Shown one piece after another: positions 36,612 to 47,075 of a stretch of DNA of 64,000 bases. The stretch's first letter is position 1; every line of letters starts with the position of its first letter. The notes below the pieces were generated by a model, which saw only the letters and a list, made by a program, of their open reading frames with translations, ran no database searches and was not told the DNA's origin. The translations under genes and the position numbers were made by a program. The stretch covers positions 16,136,001 to 16,200,000 of the forward strand of contig JAWQUS010000007.1 in NCBI GenBank assembly GCA_036365455.1, in the 5' to 3' direction. This stretch comes from Macrosoma leucophasiata (lineage: Eukaryota; Arthropoda; Insecta; Lepidoptera; Hedylidae).

Positions 36612-36652
36612 TTACTGGAAAGAAGAAATTGCAAAACACGACGAGTGGTTGG
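36612..36652 (+). pseudogene. Broken duplicate of CT1 exon 7
   Basis: After the same acceptor (TTGAACAG) the sequence repeats the first 41 nt of CT1 exon 7 ([14 protein letters not shown]) and then breaks off at GGCTTTGTTTC. The rest of the exon, stop codon and polyA signal are missing. Matching to the CT1-CT2 spacer resumes near 36763. This orphan acceptor and exon stub marks how far the duplication reached into CT1. Confidence 0.9.
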
Positions 36653-36946
36653 GCTTTGTTTCATATAGCCAATGATGTACAATAAACCCAAATCAATGCA
36701 TATAGCACTAAAATTAACCCTGCACTCTCGGGGTGAATACATAACTTGACTTGGGCCATATTAAGCTATCGCAAATGTCTTACCTGATGCGGATTTTTCC
36801 CTAATTACTGAAGCATCTTGAGTGAGGACATACTTTCTCCATTTTTCTAAATCTCTATAAATCGCCTGCATGTTATGATGCCTAATAATACATTAATGAC
36901 TATGCTTATGGCTATCCATATCCACTACCTATGTAGTAGGTAGGTA

Positions 36947-37836
36947 GGGTAAAGTGGTGAAAAACGCCCTATCAGGAAATATGCCCCACTTGCAATATAA
37001 AGCACACCGAACTATCATTTGTAATAGTTAGAGCGCCAATCGATAAATGGCAGTAATACTCAAATTCGTTGAGGCAAGCGGCTGCAGTTCGCTAGTAGTT
37101 AGGAAAAATAAAACAAAATCTTGAAAAATATTGTTCGGATTGTAACACAACTTATGTGGTATTTTTCACAAATTTCAGTAATATTTTTAAATGAGAATGA
37201 ACGATTTATAATTGTAGATGGGTCCATAACCTTCATAAAATTACCGTTTTTTTGCAAGTTTAAATTAGTTTTAGGTACTAAGCGCTGGGGCGTATTTGCG
37301 TACGTTTTGTGAAATACGCCCCGATTTTATAGGTGAAATATGCCTCAATTTTTAACGCGCTTTAACTTATTTTCTATAAGTTGATAATTATGGGTAGACG
37401 TGACAAAAGAAAAACATGTAGAGCACCGTGGACGGCTGAAGCTCTAAATGAGGCGATGTCAAAGGTCATCAGTAAAGAGTTAGGAATCAACAAAGCCAGT
37501 ACACTGTATCCAGTCTTCTTGGCCCTTGGCAAGTAGACTGGATACAATGTAAAATATGCTTGAAATGGTTGCATGAAGATTGTACGATGTACAACAATTT
37601 CTATAACAAATGTGGCCGCTCTAATGTGTGGCAGCAACACAAGTAATTGTTTTTCTATATTATGTTGATTTTTATTTATTACTATTACTATTTTTGATTT
37701 TTTCACAGACGCCTTGTGGAATACGCCCTTTTATATAGTTTTTAAACTAAAGTGCAAGTAAAAAAAATAAATATAGTTTTCAAATGTGTTTTATTTGACG
37801 AAATTAAAAAGTAGGGCGTATTTAACCAGTTTACCC
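36947..37836 (+). mobile_element. pogo/Tigger-type MITE (890 bp) with TA duplication
   Basis: Terminal inverted repeats GGGTAAAGTGGTGAAAAACG and (right end reversed) GGGTAAACTGGTTAAATACG are flanked by TA on both sides. The unit 1 counterpart near 23565 has no insertion, so the element arrived after the tandem duplication or was lost from unit 1. It contains an internally deleted transposase remnant. Confidence 0.85.
37390..37646 (+). pseudogene. Internally deleted pogo-type transposase (N-terminus plus C-terminal Zn finger)
   Basis: Starts ATG with GRRDKRKTCRAPWTAEALNE, as in the N-terminal HTH of Tigger/Jerky transposases. It stops at TAG near 37536. In another frame DWIQCKICLKWLHEDC follows, a C-x2-C-x4-H-x2-C finger like the C-terminal PHD-like finger of some members of this group. 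The whole catalytic core is missing, so it depends on a helper element. Confidence 0.7.
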
Positions 37837-37920
37837 TATATCAATATTGAATATTTTATAAAGTTTAAATATTAGCAAAGTCATGTTGTTATATTGATTA
37901 ATATTGTACGTACGATTTGA

Positions 37921-37954
37921 TATCTAATCAAAGATATATATTTTAAATATCAGT
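37921..37954 (+). promoter_or_regulatory. CT3 core promoter: TATCTAA and TCAGT
   Basis: TATCTAA (37921-37927) is again 31 bp before the A of TCAGT (37950-37954). A second TCAGT lies 7 bp downstream of the first. CT3 has extra bases in the 5' UTR compared with CT2 (AATCAGTATTTTAAGT region). Confidence 0.55.
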
Positions 37955-38031
37955 AATCAGTATTTTAAGTACGCAGGGCAGTAGTTTACAATTATTGTGT
38001 AAAGTGTGACCTGTCGAGGTGTCAAGCAATC

Positions 38032-41000
38032 ATGTCGGTGCGCCCTTTGTCTCCCGAGTTGGCAGAAAAGGCACGAAATGAGCTGAATGAAAACGAAAAA
38101 ACAATAAAAGATGATTTACAACATATTAAAGATTGGGCGGCTAAACAACCTCATTTACGGATAAGGACAGGTATGTCAACTCCATCAATTATTATTTAAG
38201 TTAATATTTTTACTTCTTAGTAAATAATTGATTTAAGTAAACTTCAAATAGTCATGAAAATGTCTTATAATTATGACACATAATTTTATAATTTTAGTGA
38301 TAATTACAGACAACTTGTGACTTGTGACATTGGTACCTATCTATTGCAATGAAGATAGCGATATAAAAATTTAAGGAATCAATATAACTTACTTATATTT
38401 AAGTCAACAATAAATTTATAAAATTAGTTTAGGACTATTCAATATAAAACTCTTATAAAATATGATGAAAGGAACTATTAAATATTATTTTTCTTCACAG
38501 ATGATCAATGGTTATTGGCATTCCTACGGGGATGCAAGTACAGTTTAGAAAGGACTAAAGAGAAATTAGATCTATTCTATGCTGTCAGATCTACTGCACC
38601 TGATTTATTTCGCGTTAAACATACAGACCCATTATTTATGGAGATATTAGAACTTGGGTGGGTATTAATAAAGATTTTTCATACCATGTGTGTCATTGAG
38701 TTTGGACCGCAAATCATTGCCTGTATAGGTACATCGTACTTATCTACTTCAAAAAATCAATTCTATTTCAAATGCGTCTTCCGGAACACGTGGATAGAAA
38801 TGATTATAAATGTATTTAAAATATTTATTTTCCTTGAATAAATCTTTTTTGGGGGCATCTAATGATTTTAAACATAACAAAGAATTCACTAATCTTGCTA
38901 TGTTTAGGGACACTAGAATCACTATCACTAGATCATGGCGAGATTTTACTAAAATGAAAACATGGTCTAAAATTAAACTTAAGAACGTTTTAAAGTACTT
39001 CTTCCTCACCAGTATCGTAAGTGTGAATAACAATTAATTACAAGTATTAGAGGATTAAATGGATACTTATTTGTATTCCGGAGCGATTAAAATATTTTAA
39101 GCTAGGACTTTGACCGCGTGTATCGTTACAAATTGTGATCTATAGGTATGTTATTCCAATGTGTAACCTATATTACTGTAAAGTTTTTTCGAAATCCGTC
39201 CAGCAGTTTTTCATGAAAGAGTGACAAACATCCATACTTATAATATTAAATAGGATATGTACTCGGCAATGTTCGACAAGTTATCAAGATAATTCCAAAG
39301 CTATTTCACCTTGGACCTTGGACTCGTCGTGGTTTTTGTAATAAATAGAAAGAAAAACATAATTATGTATGTAAGGTTTTAAATCAGACAAACAAACATG
39401 TCGGCAGAAACATTTGAACAGTTATAGTCAGAAGAAAAAAAAATCGAAATAAAAAAAAATGGCTTAGATTTTAGTTTATTTTGCAGTGCTACGATACAGT
39501 GATAGTGACTTGTGTAATTTACCTTCTTTCAGAGTAATAATAGTCTTGCCTAAGACTGCTGCACCAGATGCACCAAGAGTGGGTTTAATACGATCTGGCG
39601 CGTATGATCCTGCTAAATATCATATATCGGACATCATGTCAGTTGTGAATGTGATGCAAAAGGTAAAATGCTTTATTTATGAAACAAAAACACACATTGT
39701 CTATGAATTCAACTCAATAATAGGTAGGTATTACCACGGAAGAGATTTATCTATTCTGTGGGTATTACCTCTGAGACAAAATGCGAAGCGCCGAATATCT
39801 GGTTATTTAATGAAATATTTCTGTATCGCTAAATGGCGTTAGGTACTAAAAGGTATACGTCTATTCAATTAATGTCTAAAGAGATGAGAAAATAAGTTTT
39901 ATCATCGGTAGTTAGGTCCCGGTTTAGTTTTTTTTGTCCTTGTTTCATAGTAAATATCCTAGAGGGATGCAAGATGCAACGGAAGCGTAATACTTAATAG
40001 GAAACCTGCGAAAATTAAATAAAACAATATTAGTGAATTAATTTAATAAACAAAAATGCTCATATTATTTTGTGAAATAGCCGCAAAATACTTGAAAATT
40101 TCGACAAATTCTATTTAAATAATATATCTATTTTTACACTAAAAGTCTGTAAAAGTCAATGAGTATAGTTCCCGAAAATATTATAAGGAAAATATGATCA
40201 AGATTCAATTTTACAACTTTATTTGTGTAGGTACAGTATATCAACAACAGTTGGTTTTTCAATATTTAAGAATGATAATGCTTACTTTTATAGATTTCAT
40301 TCCTGGAAGACGATAACACCGTGGTAGCCGGAAACCAATCCCTACTCGACTTGGAGAATGTCACAGTGGCTCATTATTTACAATTTACACCCCTGCTAAT
40401 GAAAAAGATGGTGGTGACATCACAGGTGACTACCCTTTCTATTTACATTTTATACTGTACTAGCGGCCCGCCCCGGCTTCGCCCGCGCTGCTCTGCTCCT
40501 ATTAGTCATAGCGTAATGTAAGCTATCCTATCTCTCAAGTTGGATCGAACTGCACATGGTGTGCGAATTTTATTATAATCGGTTAAGTGGTTTAGGAGTC
40601 CATTGAGGACAAACATTGTGACACGAGATTTATATATATTAAGAGATGACACGGAATACAGACATTTCCGTTAGGAGGAGAAACAAGATCCAAATCAGTC
40701 GACAAAAAAAAAATATAATACATTTGTCAGCTGTTCGAGAATGAATCACGACTGCTAAAAGTAAGTATTCAACTTATAATACTCATCACTCATCATACTC
40801 ATAATTTGATTATTTCAAATCAGACCATTAAGTTGGTAGAAATATTTATTGGTATAATGTTGAGTAGTACGGAATTAAAGAACTAAATTGGCGATAAAGT
40901 CAAGGATATTTTTAATACTTACCTACTCGTATTTTTTTATTTTGGTTTAGTTTCACCCCCTGTCGGAATGGCACTTCATGCCGCGTTACACTGTAGCTAG

Positions 41001-44000
41001 AATAGAGAATTTTACTTTTGTCTCGTCTGTCATTGAAAAATAGGCAAATATCATAGAAATAATAATAATATGTTATTTGTTATTTGGACTAAGTTTTATT
41101 TCTTAGGAAAAGATGCAGTGATAACGCCTGTAGTAAGCAGTAGAGCTAAAACAGTGAAAACGGTTTAATGACGTTATTTGAAAGGCGCTTATTTTTCTGC
41201 AGATAGCAATTCATGTCAACAGTATTTTCCTATTTGTTATTTGCAATATGATAAAGAACTAACTTTTAAAGTTAACGACGTAACGACGGACGTATTAGCC
41301 AATGATCACGTCTTTATTTGTGGGATTCGGTTTATAAGAATATCCCTTATCGTAGCAATGACGATACTCTTTCTTATCAGCTATTTATATTACGGAAAAT
41401 AAGATTAAAATATTGAACATTGAACAAGAAAGCTCTGAAATAACATAACATATCATGTTATACTTATTTACATAAAATTGTTGAAACCCTCAACTCTATT
41501 ATAACAAAGGTAATCTTTATTATTCTTTCGATTATTTACATCTTTTTAAAACAAATTACCTTGGATCTTTACATAATTTAAAGCTAAAATCTCCACTTTC
41601 AACATTCATCAGACTTTTAAGCAAAATCTTTTACAGTTTCTGAGAAAATATGACATGTAATGTCTGTGCTTAGGTTCATAATGGCGGATGTGAAAAATTG
41701 AATATTAATTTTGTGCATTTTTAACCACTAATGCCACCAACACTACCACCACCATCACCACCATCGTCACCACTACCACCACCACCACCACCATCGTCAC
41801 CGCTACCACCTCTACCACCGCCACCACCACAAACGTCACAAACGCCATTAACGCCACCACCAACACCAACATCACCAAACACCTACGCCACCAATGCCAC
41901 CAATGACACCAATGCCACCAAAACCACCACCACCATAACCAATGCCTCCAAAACTACCAACAACACCACCACCACCACCAACGCCATCAACATCGCCACC
42001 AACTGGCCGGCCCTGTAATTTCTGGCACAGAGGCATAACACCTTAGGCCTCAGAAGTGGTAACGCATCTACATTTTGACCTCTGGTCTTTGTGTAAGTGT
42101 CACACAAAGACCACCTATTAACTAATAGGTTTGAAGTCGGTGCCAAGCCAAAATCACGAAAGTAGGCATTTAATTGTATTAAAACGTAACTTCACGCCTG
42201 TAATCCCCGAAGGGGTAAATGCATGAATTCAAGCATACATGCAAACACCCACGATTCGCCGGTTACGTTTTGTTCAGTGTATTAATTTGCTCGTATTCTT
42301 ATTTAAGTGATTAAAATATAATTATTTGTTTAAGGTTTGGCACCGACTTCAAACCTATTAGTAAATCTATAATATAAAAATAAGTCGGGTTTTCCTTCCT
42401 GACGCTATAACTACAGAACGCACCAACCGATTTCCATGGTTTTGCATTCGTTGGAAAGGTCTCGGGCTCCGTGAGGTTTATAGCAAAGAAAATTCAGGAA
42501 AAAATATTTATAAGACGACATCCACGCAGGCGAAGCCGCGGGCAACAGCTAGTAGCACATATAAATAACAGGCAGTATATAATTACAATTAAATCCTTAT
42601 TACTTTTTACTTTTCAGTTTTGAAGTCGGTTTTTCTTAACGTAGTTATATCTATGGGATAGTCAAATATATTTGAATTTGTATTATAGGAAGCAGCACCT
42701 GTACGCTTCAAGGGAGGACATTATATCAACACACCAGCGGGATTCGAGACAGTATTCAATGTTGCAAAAGGTTTTCTAAATGAGAAAAATAAATCTAGGG
42801 TTGGTATGAATTTTATGTGAAGTATTTTTATTTAATATATTTATTATCCTTCTTACGGTTTTATAATATGACCAGACAGACTTAATTAATCCAAAAAAAA
42901 CGACGTAACTTCACGTTTGTAGTCCCCAAGGGGTAGGGGTACCTCTGCAGGTAAATGCATGCATACATGCAATTCATGCAAACACCCACGACTCGCCGGT
43001 TATGTTTTGGCACATTACCAAACTCCGAGGTATTGAGAAATTTCCAGAAAATGGAAAAATCCCAATAAAACCAGAGATAAAGGATTTTACACGTTATCTC
43101 TAATATCCCCCGACCCGGGAATCGAACCCAGGACCCCAGCGTGGTAGTAGTGGCCTGATACCACGAGGCTACCGAGGCATTATTCTATTAAAAATAATTT
43201 CGTATGGTGATTGCACAGAATGATTTGAAATTGTAATAAATTAGCTTCAGTCATAAAAACACAAATTACCGTTTTTGAAGATTTGTCGATAAGTATCCCG
43301 AATTCAGAAAAAAACTGTTGAAAATTTTGAAATTAAAATTGTTGGTCTGATATAATAACTAAGTAGGAATGTAAAATTTTAAAACTCCGAAGTAAGTAAG
43401 TTAAACATAAAACATTGGAATTAAAAAAATTACAGGATTTTTTTAAAGAGTTGTATCAAAATACGCCTTATATCTGACCCCCATTTGATTAGGATCCTAG
43501 TATTACCTCCTGAGGTGAACAGCTCTATATTCCAAGTTACCCTGTATGTGGTTCTCATGTACCTATTTGATTTGAGTCGTCCGCAAATTCTTCATAAGTC
43601 TCTGTATAGTTTATGCTTCTATGTGCTTGTGGGTGGTGAGTAAGAATAATGCAGCCTTAACACATCTGATGAGGCTTAAGTTGTTTTGCCTCTGTGGTAG
43701 TAATTAGTGTAATTACATTCCCACACATTACCATCTATCAGCATGATGGCATTGAACACTACCATTTAGCGGCAGATCGAATTTGTTTGTGGCAACTAGG
43801 ATTTTGTAATTAATTTTATGCCATCATATCAGGAATATTATAACTGATTCAATTATGATATTAGACGATTTTTAAATTGCCTAAAAAACATCCCCAAAGG
43901 ACAAGTTCCAAGTTGAGCCCGCACCTTGTACACCACATCAAAAGATTTAGTCGGAAATATTTATTTTATGTAATTTTCGTATGACAACAATATGTCACCA

Positions 44001-45609
44001 AATTGCTTCTATGATATTTTTGTTTTTGAAATAGGTATGCTTACGACAATTAATTGGAGGTATAATAATAATGGCAACCCATTATACGTCCCACTGCTGG
44101 GCACGAGTCTCTCCCCTTTTTGGGGGGAGGCCTGGAGCTTCTCCACCACGCTGCTCCAATGCGGATTGGTGGAGGTGGGTGGGTTAGTGGCCAACCCACT
44201 GTCGGATGTTTTCAAACGGCCCATAAGGCTTCCGACAAGGTTTAACGACTACTATCCATCGATAGCAACCGGGACCGACGGCTTAACGTGCCCTCCGAAG
44301 CACGGAAACGCGCATTTAATTTGCCACTAGCGGTCACCCATGACACTACCCGACCGCGCCCGTAGTGCTTAACCGAGTAGATCGCTTACGATCTATTATA
44401 CCAGCTGCTGGGCCATGCGCGCTTCGGAGGTATAATAAACGATTTCAATAGCTGAAAAATCTGAAAATGATTAAATATTTTATGCTTCTTCTCTCAGTAC
44501 TTATAGTGTACAAGGTGCGGGCCCAAGCTCCATACATTTTGGAACGTCTCCTTTGTAGTCAGCTCTTGGTTTATAAAAAAAATTTTTAGGACGGATATCC
44601 ATTATTTGAAAATATTATTTATTTACAGTTGTACGTGCATAACAAGAATTATGATGAATTGTACAAACATATCCCAAAAGAGATTATGCCAGCGGAATAT
44701 GGTGGAAATGGAGGTACTATACAAGAAATCATAGGTAATTAAACATTTTTTAAAAACAATCTAGTTTTCTATATAGATTGTATTACCTATAAGTTACTAG
44801 CGGCCCGCCCCGGCTTCGCAGGTGTGCAATATCATCACAGATAATTGTGACAGATAATAAACAAACCTTAAGTAATAAAATAATATTGCGACTAGAAGTT
44901 CAGATTACTATCCTATACTTTCAAGTTTCATCAAACTACACACGGTGTGCAAAGTTTGATTAAAATCAATTTGACATCATAAGTTTTGTAACTTGCCTGG
45001 ACCAATCCAGTGGTCATAATCGTGATATGGAATCCCAGCCAGAACAAGATGGTGCTACGTTTTCTGTGAGGATATTCCTATAAGTAGCAAAGAAGGAAGC
45101 AGCCAGTAGTCTAGTAGGTACGTAAAGCCGTCGCTCCTAAGTCCGATCTCTCTCCGGTCGTGTCGTATTGCCATCCCACAGGGATATGAGAGTGAGAAAA
45201 TAGAGAATGAATCTGTGTTTACACTTGTATAGGTACTATAATGTCTCGGCCGCAGTTGCTTAATTTCCATTCAGATTGGCCGCCGTGACCGAAATTCGAG
45301 ATGCTTGACCGCCGGCGGTCCCGCGATTCACAAGAAGTTGGACTTGACATAATTTGCTAAATTCCTCCCATCGAGACACAGAGTCTTTCGGAGTTTAGAT
45401 ATTCTGACTTAATGTAACAAATTATTTGTAATGTAGATACTAATTTGTTTTAAACAGATTACTGGAAAGATCAAATCGCTAAACATGACGAGTGGTTGAA
45501 GGAAGACGAGCAGTTCGGCACGGACGAGTCGAAGAGGCCCGGCAAACCGAAGACCGCTGAAAACATGTTTGGAATCGAGGGATCCTTCAGGCAACTTGAG
45601 TTCGATTAA
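38032..45609 (+). CDS. CT3: CRAL-TRIO domain protein, 7 exons, 308 aa
   Basis: Coding exons are 38032-38170, 38501-38657, 39533-39662, 40294-40425, 42689-42799, 44629-44734 and 45458-45609; they join in frame to 308 codons and TAA. Exon 1 is identical to CT2 exon 1 in every base. Exon 2 differs by one replacement (L to I) and one silent change. Exons 3-5 carry most of the divergence: for example [18 protein letters not shown] here against [18 protein letters not shown] in CT2. The family signature is [11 protein letters not shown] and the end is FRQLEFD. As in CT2, the exon 5 donor must be GTTGGT to keep frame. No disabling change is seen. The clustering of replacements in the lipid-binding domain suggests a changed ligand pocket; this is inference. 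Confidence 0.92.
40455..40645 (+). repeat. Family B repeat in CT3 intron 4
   Basis: CTAGCGGCCCGCCCCGGCTT at the start, TCTCAAGTTGGATCGAACTG and GGACAAACATTGTGACACGA inside, TATATATATTAAGAG at the end. Absent at this point in CT2. Confidence 0.6.
41728..42004 (+). repeat. Imperfect ACC trinucleotide microsatellite
   Basis: About 280 bp of (ACC)n with interspersed ATC, ACG and AAC triplets, ending exactly where a minus-strand family A copy begins (GGCCCTGTAATTTCTGGCAC). A proline/threonine-rich open frame across it is a consequence of the repeat. Confidence 0.9.
42005..42112 (-). repeat. Family A repeat (minus) in CT3 intron 4
   Basis: Reads CCTGTAATTTCTGGCACAGA, the CACCTTAGGCCTCAG block and GACCTCTGGTCTTTGTGTAA, the reverse complement of the family A consensus. 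The microsatellite abuts its inner end. Confidence 0.75.
42187..42260 (-). repeat. SINE 3'-part fragment
   Basis: TAACTTCACGCCTGTAATCC, CCCGAAGGGGTAAATGCATG and CGCCGGTTACGTTTTG match the tail half of the SINE at 42904-43188. Confidence 0.55.
42375..42555 (-). repeat. Interspersed repeat (minus) ending GCCGCGGGCAACAGCTAGT
   Basis: Contains GCACCAACCGATTTCCATGG and ends GAAGCCGCGGGCAACAGCTA. This is the reverse complement of the CTAGCTGTTGCCCGCGG opening seen at 57288. Confidence 0.55.
42904..43188 (-). repeat. tRNA-headed SINE, most complete copy (CT3 intron 5)
   Basis: On the minus strand the head reads TGCCTCGGTAGCCTCGTGGT (A-box region), then GGGTTCGATTCCCGGGTCGG (a very good B box). The body contains TTTCTGGAAATTTCTCAATA and the tail CCCTTGGGGACTACAAAC. 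Copies are at 59995-60247 and 1071-1255. The tRNA-related pol III promoter defines it as a tRNA-type SINE. It is not in unit 1. Confidence 0.75.
43610..43800 (+). repeat. Family A copy with the uninterrupted RTE target site
   Basis: Counterpart in unit 2 of the copy that the RTE split in unit 1. It reads continuously through CACACATTACCATCTATC to ACTACCATTTAGCGGCAGAT and GTGGCAACTAGGATTTTGTA. Confidence 0.75.
44069..44425 (-). repeat. 5S rRNA-headed SINE in CT3 intron 5
   Basis: A 13-bp direct repeat GGAGGTATAATAA flanks it (44056-44068 and 44426-44438). Read on the minus strand, the head contains CGATCTACTCGGTTAAGCAC and then GGTCGGGTAG and CATGGGTGACCGC. These match in order the second half of 5S rRNA, including the internal pol III promoter region. 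The tail reads GCCCAGCAGTGGGACGTATA and ATGGGTTG, a LINE-like 3' end that would recruit RT. This is the SINE3 architecture. It is absent from the matching place in unit 1. Confidence 0.75.
44795..44990 (+). repeat. Family B repeat in CT3 intron 6
   Basis: CTAGCGGCCCGCCCCGGCTT, TCGCAGGTGTGCAATATC, later TTTCAAGTTTCATCAAACTA and CACACGGTGTGCAAAGTTTG. Confidence 0.6.
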
Positions 45610-45642
45610 CTCCTTTACTTATCAGTTTTATAGTGATTTTTG

Positions 45643-45829
45643 TATGTATATTTTGTATGGCCTAATGTTTTTTTTAATAAATTGAGTTTTTTTCATAATA
45701 TGGTGTTCTTTAATTTGAAGCCCGATTTTTTTTATATGTATATTTTGTATGGCCTAATGTTTTTTTTAATAAATTGAGGTTTTTTCATAATATGGTGTTC
45801 TTTAATTTGAAGCCCGATTTTTTTATATG
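45643..45829 (+). repeat. 92-bp tandem duplication in the CT3 3' end
   Basis: A segment running from TATGTATATTTTGTATGGCC to GAAGCCCGATTTTTT occurs twice in a row, giving CT3 two polyadenylation signals (45676-45681 and 45768-45773). CT2 has a single copy. Transcripts with two alternative 3' ends about 92 nt apart are possible. Confidence 0.85.
45676..45681 (+). terminator. CT3 polyadenylation signal, first copy
   Basis: AATAAA 67 nt after the CT3 stop; the equivalent of the CT2 signal. Confidence 0.7.
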
Positions 45830-46544
45830 CCTGCAAGGCTCATTACCCTAAATAGGTTGAGAATAGGTCTTATTGAAGAAAAAAAAAACACTTAGGTATG
45901 TTATAAGTTGGACTTGGATAATTTAGGACTCGGCTAGAGCCTTTAATATTTATTACTAATCCTCCAGTGCGATCGTATGACATATGTACCTACTGGAGAC
46001 CTATCAGCTGTGATTCACGTGGAGTTCCTATTTAAGTTATCCACCTCTTGCTCGAGTGAATACTCTGAACGACGAAACGAAGTCCCTATGGTCAACAATT
46101 TTACTGTACATTCGAAAAATTCATGAATATTTTTATACAATTGAGATGTCACACAACCATGCTGTTCACATGCGGGTAAAGAGACTAGTGCCGTCTATAA
46201 ACATCTTCACAAAAGCCAGAGGTCAATTGACCTCTCACGCCTTAGTTTTTTTGCCATGTTGACATAAATTACGGGGCCTTTTTTGTTTTTGGTAAAATTG
46301 ATATAATAATGAGGTTGTCGAACAATCCAGCACATTTGATGACCAAGACTCTTAAGACAAACTGAAAAACTTAATTTATACCTGCATAATTGGGGGTGAT
46401 TACCCGTGAACCCACTTGCTTAACCCACGGTGGGTGGACGGGTAATTCCTATTTAACTATGCACTTACTGCATCAAGGTTGGAATTAAATATCGATAAAC
46501 GTTGTCCAAAATAAAACAATATTATGTCAGTTGCTAGTTAACCC

Positions 46545-46640
46545 AAGCCACGATGGTAGATGACTGTGGTAGGTGGCGATGGTAGGTGGCGATGGTAGGT
46601 GGCAATGAATAGTGGCGGTGGTAGGCAACATTTATTAATG
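46545..46640. repeat. GATGGTAGGTGGC short tandem repeat
   Basis: A 13-bp unit (GATGGTAGGTGGC) with three or four clear copies and worn ones on either side. Confidence 0.7.
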
Positions 46641-46892
46641 CTACTTTGTGTTGTCAATTAAACCGTAATTGTATGAGGTATTTGTTAAAGACGAACGATA
46701 TAGATCGACAATGGATGTTTGGGATTTTTTTACCTACTTTATGTGTGTTGAACTTAGGTGTAGAAACAGTGATTGAGTGTGTGACTGAATAGTATAGATA
46801 CATAGTGTTAATTAAAATTCTCTTAACGAAATGTTCACCGTTAATGATGCAATGTGCAGCGAGCACTATTGTACAGCTTTCCTATTCTAGAT

Positions 46893-47075
46893 CAGAGGTT
46901 CCCAAACTATTTTTCTTGTAAACCCCTTTCAATTTTTTTCTTGTTTCGGTGGATCCCCTTGCTAACAATTATATCACTTTCCCATATATCCCATTTTTAT
47001 TTACGCATATACGTAGACCCCATCGAGTCTCCCATGGACCCCAGGGGTCTATATGGACCACTTTAGGAATCACTG
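46893..47075. mobile_element. hAT-type MITE, 183 bp
   Basis: The left end CAGAGGTTCCCAAAC and the reversed right end CAGTGATTCCTAAAG are the CAGNGGTTCNCAAA-type inverted repeats of hAT elements. The 8 bp outside each end, TTCTAGAT and GTCTGGAT, agree at 6 of 8 positions, consistent with an old 8-bp target duplication. No coding capacity. Confidence 0.7.

Larger units (their letters stand above)
36161..46440 (+). repeat. Tandem duplication unit 2 (CT1 exon 7 remnant to downstream of CT3)
   Basis: Matches unit 1 in order: CT1 intron 6 with the LINE fragment, the start of CT1 exon 7, the CT1-CT2 spacer, all seven exons of CT2 as CT3, and the 3' flank ending TAACCCACGG, TGGGTGGACG at 46440. Differences are the loss of most of CT1 exon 7 and its 3' flank, and private insertions (pogo MITE, ACC microsatellite, SINEs). 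Confidence 0.85.

Noticed and set aside
41731..42018. Proline/threonine-rich frame of 95 codons
   Set aside because: Translation of an ACC microsatellite inside CT3 intron 4.
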